NCBI GenBank assembly: GCA_005801205.1
Contig: SYDJ01000184.1
Location: 1 to 51,734 of the forward strand
Reading direction: 5' to 3'
Length of the DNA stretch: 51,734 bases
Origin: Gammaproteobacteria bacterium
GTDB lineage: Bacteria > Pseudomonadota > Gammaproteobacteria > Pseudomonadales > Cellvibrionaceae
The notes beneath the pieces are model-generated. The model was not told where the DNA came from. It was given only the letters and a program-made list of their open reading frames with translations, and searched no databases. Positions 35,926-44,441 of the stretch are shown piece after piece. The first letter of the stretch is position 1; each line of letters begins with the position of its first letter. Made by a program: the position numbers and the translations under genes.

Positions 35926-36204
35926 TTAAATACTGAAGCGTTGTTCGCAGTTGTTGCATTGATAATCGCTGAGAATGTGCTCATCAATACCTTTGCCCAC
36001 AGCGTGACCTGCTTGGCAGCCCGTGATGGCACCACCAATTAATCCGGCGAATGTCCCAGTAAACATACCAATTGGGCCAAAAAAGCTGCCAAGTCGATAA
36101 CCATAAATTGCTCCACCAAGTGCACCTATCGATGCTCCCGTTTTTCTAGCAGTGGTGGAGCAAGAAATGTTAGAGGAGTTGCAATTTGGACACGTTGTAT
36201 TCAT
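35926..36204 (-). CDS. Small protein with terminal zinc ribbon pairs and glycine-rich membrane core
   Basis: This 92-residue protein has CPNCNSSNISC at the start and a matching C-x2-C (CNNCEQ) at the end, which together could form one split zinc ribbon. Between them is a glycine-rich hydrophobic core (about 22-72; GASIGALGGAIYGYRLGS, then GTFAGLIGGAITG) like a glycine-zipper membrane hairpin. AGGTG precedes the ATG. Whether this belongs to the element or the host is unclear. Function is unknown. Confidence 0.75.
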   Translation of the reverse strand: MNTTCPNCNSSNISCSTTARKTGASIGALGGAIYGYRLGSFFGPIGMFTGTFAGLIGGAITGCQAGHAVGKGIDEHILSDYQCNNCEQRFSI

Positions 36205-36522
36205 CTTTCACCTCATTTTAATGATTGCGCCACGTCAAAAGTGGCTCACCAAAATGATGTATACTTGAATTTTTTTGGAGTTGATCGTTTAAGCTGAAAC
36301 TATTGAGCGTGTGATTGCTTTGCTGGGAGCGCAGAAATTAACTGCGCTTTTCTTGATGCCAATTTGAGCGCCTGTTTTTTTCTTGCACTCCGTCACAAAA
36401 CCAGTAAGATTCGGGCTCACTTAGGACTTCATTGGATGAAACGTGAATCGAATAAAAATCAACCAGAATCGTGTTGTTAACTGTATTGAAGCAAATCTGG
36501 CCTCTGTTAATGGGGTTGAATT
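36205..36522. other. Gene-free gap between the mobile element and the defence island
   Basis: I see no credible coding frame here. It holds a GCCAC/GTGGC inverted repeat (36229-36245), a TATACT box at 36260 without a clear -35, and a terminator-like hairpin at 36328-36352. GGGG precedes the next start. Confidence 0.5.
36328..36352 (+). terminator. Orphan terminator-like hairpin
   Basis: AGCGCAG/CTGCGCT is a perfect 7-bp stem with a 7-base loop followed by TTTTC. No plus-strand gene ends just before it, so it may end a short untranslated RNA or mark an old junction. Confidence 0.55.
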
Positions 36523-37989
36523 ATGCGTCTAGTTAGTTGGATTGGTCATGCTGATATAGAAGCCGTTGTGAAGCAGAGCTCTCAGCCTGGCGCTATTGCC
36601 TCCACGCTTAAAAATGTGACCTTTAGCGAAGTTCATCTTCTTAATAATTATACCGATGAGCGAGTACCGGCTTATTTAAGCTGGCTTGCCGATAATACTG
36701 AGTGCGCTCTTAGCTCGCGCTTAGTGTCTCTAAGCTCCCCCATTGATTTTCATGACATCTATATTGCGGCTGACCGTTTGCTCACTGATCTTGCAGCGGT
36801 GAGTAGTAAGCCTATAGCTGTTCTCTTAAGCCCCGGCACACCAGCAATGCAAGCTGTGTGGATTTTGCTTGGCAAAACCAAGCATAAAGTGACTTTCTAT
36901 CAGTCCACGCTTGAGCAAGGTGTGCAGAAGGTTGATATCCCCTTTGAGATTGCCGCTGAATTTATCCCTAAGCATCAAGATCAACAGGCGACTAGGCTGG
37001 CAACAGGCCAAGTGCCTACCAATGCCGCCTTTGACGATATAATCACTCAGAACCCGCATATGCTTGCATTAAAGCAGCAGGCTACAACCTTGGCGGCCAG
37101 AAATATCCCTGTGCTTATTTACGGCGAATCAGGTACTGGCAAGGAGCTTTTTGCCACGGCAATTCATAACGCAAGCCCCAGAGCTAAAAAGCCCTTTATC
37201 GCCATTAACTGTGGTGCCATTCCCCCAGAACTTATCGACTCAACACTTTTTGGGCATGTAAAAGGCTCATTCACCGGGGCGGCTAACGAGAGCGCAGGGT
37301 GTTTTCGGCAAGCCGATGGCGGCACCTTATTTCTAGATGAGTTTGGTGAGCTTGAACCAGCGGCGCAAGTTCGCTTGTTGCGTGCGCTGCAAAGTGGAGA
37401 GGTCCAGCCAGTAGGTGCGGCCAAATCTTCCAAGGTAGATGTACGCCTGATTACCGCGACCAATAAAGACCTTTTGAAGGAAGTTGTCGAAGGCCGTTTT
37501 AGAGAGGATCTATTCTATCGCGCAGCCATTGGCGTATTACATTTGCCTCCATTGCGCGTACGAGAGGGCGATTTACTCCTGTTGAGTGAGCGCATACTTG
37601 AATCAATTAATGCGCAGCTCGATCATGCGGAGCATAAGAAACTTTATGCTGACGCAAAAAATCTTATCTTAAAGCAGCCGTGGCGGGGTAACATCCGCGA
37701 GTTGCAGTCCACCTTGCTGCGTGCATCCTTATTTGCCGCTGGTAATAAAATTACTGCCGCTGACATTCAGCAAGCTCTATTCGCTATGCCAGAAGGTGTT
37801 GTGGATATTTTAGGACGTGATGTTTCACAAGGCATTGATATACAAGAGCTTATATCTGAGGTCATCCAGCACTATATTCCCCGTGCAATGGCAGAATCGC
37901 AGAATAATAAAACTAAAGCTGCCGAGTTATTAGGGTTTAAATATTACCAAACGTTTAATAACTGGATAAAAAAACACGGTATCGAATAA
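36523..37989 (+). CDS. CARF-domain sigma-54 activator (RtcR-like)
   Basis: The 488-residue protein has an N-terminal region of about 165 residues that begins MRLVSWIGHADIEA and contains VLLSPGTPAMQAVWILL (about 100-116). That is the pattern of CARF domains as in RtcR, which bind nucleotide ligands. The AAA+ domain follows: Walker A GESGTGKE (about 201), GSFTGA (248-253, a variant of GAFTGA that contacts sigma-54), Walker B TLFLDEFGEL, and sensor NIRELQST. A Fis-type helix-turn-helix closes the C-terminus (NNKTKAAELLGFKYYQTFNNW). It sits directly upstream of a sigma-54 promoter and hsdR, so it likely activates them in response to a nucleotide signal. Ligand unknown. Confidence 0.85.
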   Translation: MRLVSWIGHADIEAVVKQSSQPGAIASTLKNVTFSEVHLLNNYTDERVPAYLSWLADNTECALSSRLVSLSSPIDFHDIYIAADRLLTDLAAVSSKPIAVLLSPGTPAMQAVWILLGKTKHKVTFYQSTLEQGVQKVDIPFEIAAEFIPKHQDQQATRLATGQVPTNAAFDDIITQNPHMLALKQQATTLAARNIPVLIYGESGTGKELFATAIHNASPRAKKPFIAINCGAIPPELIDSTLFGHVKGSFTGAANESAGCFRQADGGTLFLDEFGELEPAAQVRLLRALQSGEVQPVGAAKSSKVDVRLITATNKDLLKEVVEGRFREDLFYRAAIGVLHLPPLRVREGDLLLLSERILESINAQLDHAEHKKLYADAKNLILKQPWRGNIRELQSTLLRASLFAAGNKITAADIQQALFAMPEGVVDILGRDVSQGIDIQELISEVIQHYIPRAMAESQNNKTKAAELLGFKYYQTFNNWIKKHGIE

Positions 37990-37993
37990 AAAT

Positions 37994-38010
37994 TGGCACG
38001 GCCTTGGCAA
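37994..38010 (+). promoter_or_regulatory. Sigma-54 promoter directly before hsdR
   Basis: TGGCACG-GCCT-TGGCAA matches the consensus TGGCACG-N4-TTGCW with one change, and the GG and GC elements are exactly 10 bases apart. Transcription would start about 38020, next to the ATG at 38021. The message would be leaderless, or use the in-frame ATG at 38039. The upstream gene encodes the required type of activator. Confidence 0.8.
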
Positions 38011-38020
38011 TAAGGCTGTC

Positions 38021-41000
38021 ATGGACAGAATAGAATTTATGCAATCACTCAACTTCGAACACCTTCGCCCGCACTGGCCTGAGTTGTCAGACCTCTGCGG
38101 CTTTGCGGAAAAATACACGGCCGATGATCCGCAAAGTGCGTTGGTTAAATTGCGCACCTATGCGGAAATCTTGGTGGGGATTGTTTATCGCGAATTTAAA
38201 TTGCCAAGTTTAGCAACCGATAAATTTGTAGATCGCTTACAGGCTGCGGCTTTTATAGCCGCAGTAGACGGTGCCATCCTCGATAAGCTTCACGCTATTC
38301 GCAAGGCGGGCAATAGTGCTGCACACGATGGTAAATACGTTAAAGGCGATAGCCTTTGGTTGCTGAAAGAAGCGCATATTCTGAGTTATTGGTTGCTGCT
38401 GTCTACCCAGCGCGGCAATAAAGCCGATGTAAAGGTTTTTGTTTCACCCGCACACTTAGAAGAAAAACCCAACGCTAAAAAAGCAGAAGAGCATCAAGCT
38501 CGCTTAGAGCAAGCGCTTGCTGAATTAGAAGCAGCTAAAGCCGCTGAAGAAGCTGCCGTGCGTGAAAACGCAAAACTTAAAGTTCAACTCAGCCAAACCG
38601 AACAAACCAAATTCCAGCAAGCCAGCGCAACCGCGAAAAATAGCCTCGAATTAAATGAGGCTGAAACGCGTCGCCGTATGATTGATACCGAACTTTATTC
38701 TCGCGGTTGGGATATAGATTTAGTTCACGGTAAAAACACCGAGCAAGTTACCCGCGAAGAAGAAGTGGATGGCCAGCCCACAGCAAGTGGCATTGGCTAT
38801 TGCGATTACGTTTTGTGGGATGACAACGGCAAACCACTTGCCGTAATAGAAGCCAAACGCACGCGCGAAAACGCAGAGAAGGGCCGTCAACAAGCCATTC
38901 TCTATGCGGATTCTTTAGAGAAAAAATACGATCAACGCCCCGTGGTTTTTTACACCAATGGCTACGATATTTTTATTGGCGACGATGCCCAAGGCTACAG
39001 CCCGCGCAAGCTCTACAGCTATTACAGCAAAGAAAGCCTGCAATATTTAATTCGCCAACGTACCGAACGTAAAGATCTCAATAAAACACCCATTCGCACC
39101 GACATCGCAGGGCGCGACTATCAAATTGAAACCATTACGCGCGTATGCGAACGCTTCGCGCAAAATTATCGTAAAGCCTTAGTTGTACAAGCTACGGGCA
39201 CCGGTAAAACCCGTGTATCCATTGGTCTCACCAAACGCATGATTGATGCGGGTTGGGCCAAGCGCATTCTATTTTTGTGTGACCGCAAAGAGCTGCGCAA
39301 ACAAGCAGGAAAAGCCTACAACGAATACCTAAGTGAGCCGGTTTATATTGTTGGCAAAAGCAAAAAATCAGATCGCCAAAATGCGCGCATTTATATTGCG
39401 ACATACCCCGGCATGATGACGATTATGGAAGAGTTCGATCCCGGTTTTTTTGATCTCATTATTGCCGATGAATCCCATCGTTCTATTTATAACGTCTATG
39501 GCGATGTATTCAAATATTTTGATGCTCTGCAATTAGGCTTAACCGCGACACCGGTAGAAATGATTAGCCGTTCCACCAGTCAATTATTCGGTTGCGATTA
39601 CAAATTGCCCACGGCGAATTACCCCTTAGAAAAAGCGGTTGAAGATAAAAACCTCGTGCCTTTTAAAGTGGTAAGCCACACCACACAATTTTTGCGCGAT
39701 GGCATTCAAGCAAAATCGCTGAGCGATGAACAAACCGCTGCACTAGAAGATCAAGGCCTAGACCCTAACGATTTAGATTTCGACGCAAAAGAAATAGATA
39801 AAGCCGTTTACAACAAAGACACCAACCGCGCCATATTGCGCAACCTTATGGAAAACGGCCTGCGCCTTGCCGATGGTCAAACCCTTGGCAAATCCATGAT
39901 TTTTGCGCGCAATATTGAGCACGCAGAGTTATTGGCGAAATTATTTGATGAAATGTATCCGCAACTGAACAAAGAAAGCGGGAGTAATTTTTGCCGAGTT
40001 ATTCACTCCAAGTTCGAGCGCGCCGAAGAACTGATAGACGATTTTAAAGAAACCAAAGATGCCAGTAAAAAAATTACCATAGCCATATCGGTCGATATGT
40101 TAGATACGGGTATTGATGTGCCTGAAGTGCTCAATTTAGTATTTGCCAAACCGGTAAAATCCAAAGTGAAGTTTTGGCAAATGGTAGGGCGGGGCACTCG
40201 CTTAAGTGAAAACTTGTTTGGCCCAGGCAAAGACAAAACTAAATTTCTTATTTTTGATCACTGGGGCAACTTTGAATATTTTGAAGTAGAGCATGACGAA
40301 GAAGAACAGCGACAAAGCAAATCGCTCAGCCAAAAATTATTTGAAGCCCGTGTGCAGTTTGCAACTGATGCTTTAGCCTTGGGCGATATTTCCAAGTTTG
40401 AAAAAATGGTCATGCTTATCAAGCAAGATATAGATGCGCTAGATGACAAATGCATCGCCATTAAAGACAACTGGAAACTCAAACACGAATTTGGTTCGCT
40501 TACAGTGCTCAATCAGTTTGCGCCCGCTACACGCACCGTCTTAATGGAAAAAATTGCACCGCTTATGCAGTGGCGCAACATTCAAGGCCAAAGCGAAGCC
40601 TTTACGTGGGATTTAGATACGGTGCGCGCACAACATGCCGCGCTCAACCACCCAGAGCAACGCGAAGCCGTAAAAGCCAATATCTTGCTTAAAGTAAAAT
40701 CGCTCTCTATGCACTTAAACCAAGTGCGCCAAAAATCGACTGTGGTGAATGCGTTACAGCAGGACGTCTTTTGGGATGTAATGAGTTTCGATGAGCTAGA
40801 AAAAGCTCGTACAGAATTGCGCAGTATTATTCACCTGCGCGACAAAGGCGCTTCACCGCCAACAGCCCCCGTGTTGATTTACGATATTCCTGAAAATACC
40901 GATTTGCTGGAAGTTAAAGAGCTCAAAACCAACATTCGCACAGTGGATTATGAAATCTATCGTCAAGAAGTTGAAAAAACGCTAGAGCCTTTATTCAATC

Positions 41001-41467
41001 AAGACCCTGTGCTGAAAAAAATTCGCGCAGGCGAAAGCATCTCTGAGGATGAATTAAATCAACTCAATGCATTAGTGCACACTCAAAATGCGCGGGTAGA
41101 TTTAAAACTGCTCAAAGAATTTTACCCCGAATCATCCGTGGGAATAGATCAACTCCTACGCACCATTATTGGGTTAGATGAACACGCCATTACTAAACGC
41201 TTTGAAACATTTATTCAAGAGCACCACATTAGCCTTAACGCCATTCAGCAACGCTTTTTGGCGTTGTTAAAAAGCGAAATTTGCCGCACTGGTCAAATGA
41301 GCATTAGCCGTTTATACGAACAGCCTTTTATTGCCCTGCATCAAGACGGTGTAGATGGTTTGTTTAAAGACGAGCAGGCCCAACTTATCGCCACCTTTGT
41401 GGCTAATTTTGCCGTTGAGCTAGGCACACTTAAAAAACAAACCACAACAATTAAGCGCTATTCTTAG
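38021..41467 (+). CDS. hsdR: Type I restriction enzyme, R subunit
   Basis: The 1148-residue protein begins with a DUF4145-like region (about 20-135) and a coiled coil (about 150-205). The PD-(D/E)xK nuclease domain follows (YCDYVLWD and VIEAKR, about 258-280). The SF2 helicase has ATGTGKTR (about 390), DESHRSI (about 480, a DEAH-type box), GLTATPV and MVGRGTRLS. The C-terminal domain contacts the methylase. It translocates DNA and cuts unmodified DNA together with HsdM and HsdS. The ATG at 38021 touches the predicted sigma-54 start site, and ATG 38039 is an alternative. Confidence 0.95.
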   Translation: MDRIEFMQSLNFEHLRPHWPELSDLCGFAEKYTADDPQSALVKLRTYAEILVGIVYREFKLPSLATDKFVDRLQAAAFIAAVDGAILDKLHAIRKAGNSAAHDGKYVKGDSLWLLKEAHILSYWLLLSTQRGNKADVKVFVSPAHLEEKPNAKKAEEHQARLEQALAELEAAKAAEEAAVRENAKLKVQLSQTEQTKFQQASATAKNSLELNEAETRRRMIDTELYSRGWDIDLVHGKNTEQVTREEEVDGQPTASGIGYCDYVLWDDNGKPLAVIEAKRTRENAEKGRQQAILYADSLEKKYDQRPVVFYTNGYDIFIGDDAQGYSPRKLYSYYSKESLQYLIRQRTERKDLNKTPIRTDIAGRDYQIETITRVCERFAQNYRKALVVQATGTGKTRVSIGLTKRMIDAGWAKRILFLCDRKELRKQAGKAYNEYLSEPVYIVGKSKKSDRQNARIYIATYPGMMTIMEEFDPGFFDLIIADESHRSIYNVYGDVFKYFDALQLGLTATPVEMISRSTSQLFGCDYKLPTANYPLEKAVEDKNLVPFKVVSHTTQFLRDGIQAKSLSDEQTAALEDQGLDPNDLDFDAKEIDKAVYNKDTNRAILRNLMENGLRLADGQTLGKSMIFARNIEHAELLAKLFDEMYPQLNKESGSNFCRVIHSKFERAEELIDDFKETKDASKKITIAISVDMLDTGIDVPEVLNLVFAKPVKSKVKFWQMVGRGTRLSENLFGPGKDKTKFLIFDHWGNFEYFEVEHDEEEQRQSKSLSQKLFEARVQFATDALALGDISKFEKMVMLIKQDIDALDDKCIAIKDNWKLKHEFGSLTVLNQFAPATRTVLMEKIAPLMQWRNIQGQSEAFTWDLDTVRAQHAALNHPEQREAVKANILLKVKSLSMHLNQVRQKSTVVNALQQDVFWDVMSFDELEKARTELRSIIHLRDKGASPPTAPVLIYDIPENTDLLEVKELKTNIRTVDYEIYRQEVEKTLEPLFNQDPVLKKIRAGESISEDELNQLNALVHTQNARVDLKLLKEFYPESSVGIDQLLRTIIGLDEHAITKRFETFIQEHHISLNAIQQRFLALLKSEICRTGQMSISRLYEQPFIALHQDGVDGLFKDEQAQLIATFVANFAVELGTLKKQTTTIKRYS

Positions 41468-41525
41468 GTACTTCAAAAATGAAAAATCATATAAACCCAT
41501 CTGCAAGAGTTATTAAAAGGTATTT

Positions 41526-42152
41526 ATGGAAATGATAAATTTTTTCGAAAAAGATATCAATTTGCTGGGGAAGCGAATTGAAGAAGCAATAGGTAAGGCA
41601 TCTGATGAAATCAGTAAGCAGAGAGGTCTCACTAAGGTGGATCTTGAGGAGCTGATTGTATTCGCAAGCGTCCAATTTGGTGATGCACTAGACCAGCGAA
41701 TAGAAAAAGCCAAGCATGAAACTGGTGAACTTATTTCGGCAAAGCTTACTGAATTTAAAACACAATTGAGTGACGCTGCAGAGAAACAGAAAAAAGCTAC
41801 CATCCGTAACGCAACTGTTGGTGTGTGCGGTGCAATTTTGGTAAGCGTCATTTCGCTTTTAACTAAGAAAAGTGGAGCTGACGGATTTAATGCTATTGAT
41901 GTATATCGCACTGTCATGGCGGCAATTGCCGGAGGGTATCTGGCTGCGATAATATTTAAATTCGCAAGAACTTACCTTGAGACCCCAGAAATTAAAAAGA
42001 ATTCTATCATTGCAGGAGCGTCTTATATCGATGCACTAAAACCCAAAGCACTAGGCCCTCACTTGGTCATATTTGCAACGGCCTTACTTGGCTGGGCTAT
42101 TTTAAATGAAACAGATTTTATCATCACGCTTCTTTCCAGTATAAAAAGGTAA
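41526..42152 (+). CDS. Unknown coiled-coil membrane protein, between hsdR and hsdM
   Basis: The 208-residue protein has a helical, charged N-terminal half (about 1-95) with coiled-coil character. Three hydrophobic segments follow (about 97-112, 130-148 and 180-198). No catalytic motif is visible. A clear AAAAGG ribosome site precedes it. It lies 58 bp after hsdR and 4 bp before the next gene, so the three are probably cotranscribed. It is not a known part of type I restriction systems; it could be a membrane effector or anchor. Confidence 0.72.
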   Translation: MEMINFFEKDINLLGKRIEEAIGKASDEISKQRGLTKVDLEELIVFASVQFGDALDQRIEKAKHETGELISAKLTEFKTQLSDAAEKQKKATIRNATVGVCGAILVSVISLLTKKSGADGFNAIDVYRTVMAAIAGGYLAAIIFKFARTYLETPEIKKNSIIAGASYIDALKPKALGPHLVIFATALLGWAILNETDFIITLLSSIKR

Positions 42153-42156
42153 AAAA

Positions 42157-42564
42157 ATGACACCATATTTCCCTGTTTTAAAAGCCATACTCCCATATCT
42201 TAAACCTCTTGTTTCAGCCGCCGCACCGTATTTTACAAAAGGTTCAGAAAAAAGTAGTAGTGAACAAAGCTTACAAGAAAAGCAAATAGCAGAGCTTCAA
42301 GTAGAGGTTAAAAACAATGCAGAATCTCTTCAAACGCTGGCAACTCAATTGCAGCAGACGATCACTGCTTTCGATGAGCGCGAACTAAACGATCAAAAGA
42401 GTTTTGTAAGTGTTAATGACGCATTGAAATCTCTAACTGAACAAAATGAAATGCTTAAAAATGCATTGCAGAAATCAATTAAAGATGCCCAAATTACTAA
42501 ATATATTGCGCTTTCATGTCTGTTCGCATCACTGGTTACAATAATTTCTGTGTTTTTAAAGTAA
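42157..42564 (+). CDS. Unknown coiled-coil protein with a C-terminal membrane anchor
   Basis: This 135-residue protein starts with a short hydrophobic stretch (YFPVLKAILPYLKPLVSAAA), has a central coiled coil (about 38-110; KQIAELQVEVKNNAESLQTL), and ends in a clear membrane helix (YIALSCLFASLVTIISVFL). Its AAAAGG ribosome site lies at the end of the preceding gene, 4 bp away. The pair probably works together at the inner membrane. Function unknown. Confidence 0.72.
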   Translation: MTPYFPVLKAILPYLKPLVSAAAPYFTKGSEKSSSEQSLQEKQIAELQVEVKNNAESLQTLATQLQQTITAFDERELNDQKSFVSVNDALKSLTEQNEMLKNALQKSIKDAQITKYIALSCLFASLVTIISVFLK

Positions 42565-42884
42565 GAAAAATAATTGAATTGCTTTTAAATAAGATCGGGG
42601 TATTTCATCCATCGGTCACTAGGTTGAAGTATGGGGATTGCCCTTTTGCTTATTTTAATCCTTAAAAGAAATAAGGCTTAGTGGCGTGGATAGAGGATCG
42701 GTATTTTCACATGCGTATAAAGTGGCCGAATAATGCCAGACGACCCAGTGAGTAAACGGTAGGGTTATATCGGGAATGAAATAGAGCAGATGTCGAGTGT
42801 GTTTCCTGCATATTTGCAATATGCATTTTTTTGAAAGGCGCTGCGCTTTTCCAGCCTCCCAAGTAAATTATTAATGAGAAAAAT
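42565..42884 (+). other. 320-bp gap before hsdM; possible untranslated RNA
   Basis: No open frame is convincing. It includes CTTATTT/AAATAAG (about 42649-42677), a strong terminator (42807-42832) and a GAAAgGCGC/GCGCTTTTC stem right after it. A non-coding RNA ending at the terminator is possible, but I found no clear promoter. Confidence 0.4.
42807..42832 (+). terminator. Rho-independent terminator between hsdR block and hsdM
   Basis: TGCATAT/ATATGCA is a perfect 7-bp stem with loop TTGCA, followed by seven T residues. It should reduce transcription from hsdR and the membrane genes into hsdM. Confidence 0.82.
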
Positions 42885-44441
42885 ATGATTACCGGTCAAC
42901 TCAAAAGCAAAATCGATAAACTCTGGGAAGAATTCTGGACGGGTGGCATAACCAACCCGCTTACCGTAATCGAACAAATTACATTTTTAATGTATGCCCG
43001 TTTGTTAGATATGAACGAAACCAGTGACGAGAAAAAAGCGCTGCGCACCAAAAAGCCATTCAATCGTCGCTTTAACGATGAGCAACAAAACATCCGTTGG
43101 CAAAATCTAAAACATATTGAATCGGCTGACGTGTTGCTTTCAACCATTCGCGATCAATTGTTTCCTTACTTTAAAACCGTAAACAACACCAATACGCTCT
43201 TCACCGAGTTTATGAAAGATGCCCAGCTCATGGTGCAAAAGCCGTCACTCTTAGTTAAAGCAGTGACGATGGTAGATGAATTACCGCTCGACAAAGGCGA
43301 TACCAAGGGCGACCTCTATGAATACTTGCTCAGCAAATTAACCACTGCAGGTATTAATGGCCAGTTCAGAACCCCGCGCCACATTATCCGCGCCATGGTG
43401 GATTTAATGGACCCAATCGCAACAGACCGCATTTGCGATCCTGCTTGCGGCACCGCCGGTTTTTTAAGTACTGCCTATGAATTTATGCTGCAAAAATACA
43501 GCTCAAAAGCGGGCACTATTTCTGAAAAAATTATTAACGAAAAAGGTGAGGCGGAAACGCAAACTTTATATACGGGTGATTTGTTAGCCGAGCATCGCAA
43601 ACATGTGGATACCGACATGTTTCATGGCTTCGATTTCGATGCCACCATGCTGCGCATTGCCGCCATGAACTTAGTTATGCACGGCGTAGCCGAGCCAGAT
43701 ATTCACTACCAAGACACGCTCAGCCAACGCTTTACAGAGCGACATCCAAATGCCGCCAATGAAGGCTTCGATATTGTTTTAGCAAACCCGCCCTTTAAAG
43801 GCAGTTTGGATGAAGAAGACGTTGCGCCCGAATTGTTGCGCATGGTGAAAACCAAAAAAACCGAATTGCTTTTTGTCGCGTTAATTTTGCGCATGTTAAA
43901 AATCGGTGGCCGCGCCGCTGTAATCGTGCCAGACGGTGTTCTATTCGGTTCATCCAACGCGCACCAACAATTACGTGAAGAACTTATCGAGCGCAACCAG
44001 TTAGAAGCGATTATCAGCTTGCCCTCTGGTGTATTCAAACCCTACGCCGGTGTAAGCACTGCCATTATGATTTTCACCAAAGGCGGCCAAACCGATCAGG
44101 TGTGGTTTTACGATTTAATGGCAGATGGCTATTCCCTAGACGATAAACGCACACCCATTCAAGACAACGACTTGCCAGATTTAATTGCGCAATATGAAAA
44201 ATACCGTAAAGCACGTGAGGCTGGTAAAAACACCAAAGAGTGGAACGACAAAAAACAAAAAGCATTTTTGGTAGATAAAGCCGATATTGCCGCACAAAAA
44301 TACGACTTAAGTATTAACCGCTACAAAGAAGTGGTGTACCAAGAAGAAACCTATGCACCGCCGAAAGAAATTCTGAAAGAGTTGAAAAAGCTTGAACAAG
44401 AAATTATGCAGGATTTGTTTGAGTTGGAGGCGATGTTGTGA
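42885..44441 (+). CDS. hsdM: Type I restriction enzyme, M subunit (N6-adenine methyltransferase)
   Basis: The 518-residue protein has an HsdM N-terminal helical domain (about 5-130), the SAM-binding motif [11 protein letters not shown] (about 185) and the catalytic motif [10 protein letters not shown] (about 300). A C-terminal helical tail ([19 protein letters not shown]) normally packs against HsdS. It methylates adenine in the recognition site to protect host DNA. Start ATG at 42885. Its stop overlaps hsdS by four bases (GTGA). Confidence 0.95.
   Translation: MITGQLKSKIDKLWEEFWTGGITNPLTVIEQITFLMYARLLDMNETSDEKKALRTKKPFNRRFNDEQQNIRWQNLKHIESADVLLSTIRDQLFPYFKTVNNTNTLFTEFMKDAQLMVQKPSLLVKAVTMVDELPLDKGDTKGDLYEYLLSKLTTAGINGQFRTPRHIIRAMVDLMDPIATDRICDPACGTAGFLSTAYEFMLQKYSSKAGTISEKIINEKGEAETQTLYTGDLLAEHRKHVDTDMFHGFDFDATMLRIAAMNLVMHGVAEPDIHYQDTLSQRFTERHPNAANEGFDIVLANPPFKGSLDEEDVAPELLRMVKTKKTELLFVALILRMLKIGGRAAVIVPDGVLFGSSNAHQQLREELIERNQLEAIISLPSGVFKPYAGVSTAIMIFTKGGQTDQVWFYDLMADGYSLDDKRTPIQDNDLPDLIAQYEKYRKAREAGKNTKEWNDKKQKAFLVDKADIAAQKYDLSINRYKEVVYQEETYAPPKEILKELKKLEQEIMQDLFELEAML

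Noticed and set aside
41479-41535. A short reading frame before the first membrane gene
   Set aside because: Only 18 codons with no ribosome site; the next start has a clear one.
42723-42736. A TGGCCG...GC sequence like a second sigma-54 promoter before hsdM
   Set aside because: The GG and GC are 9 bases apart; sigma-54 needs 10.
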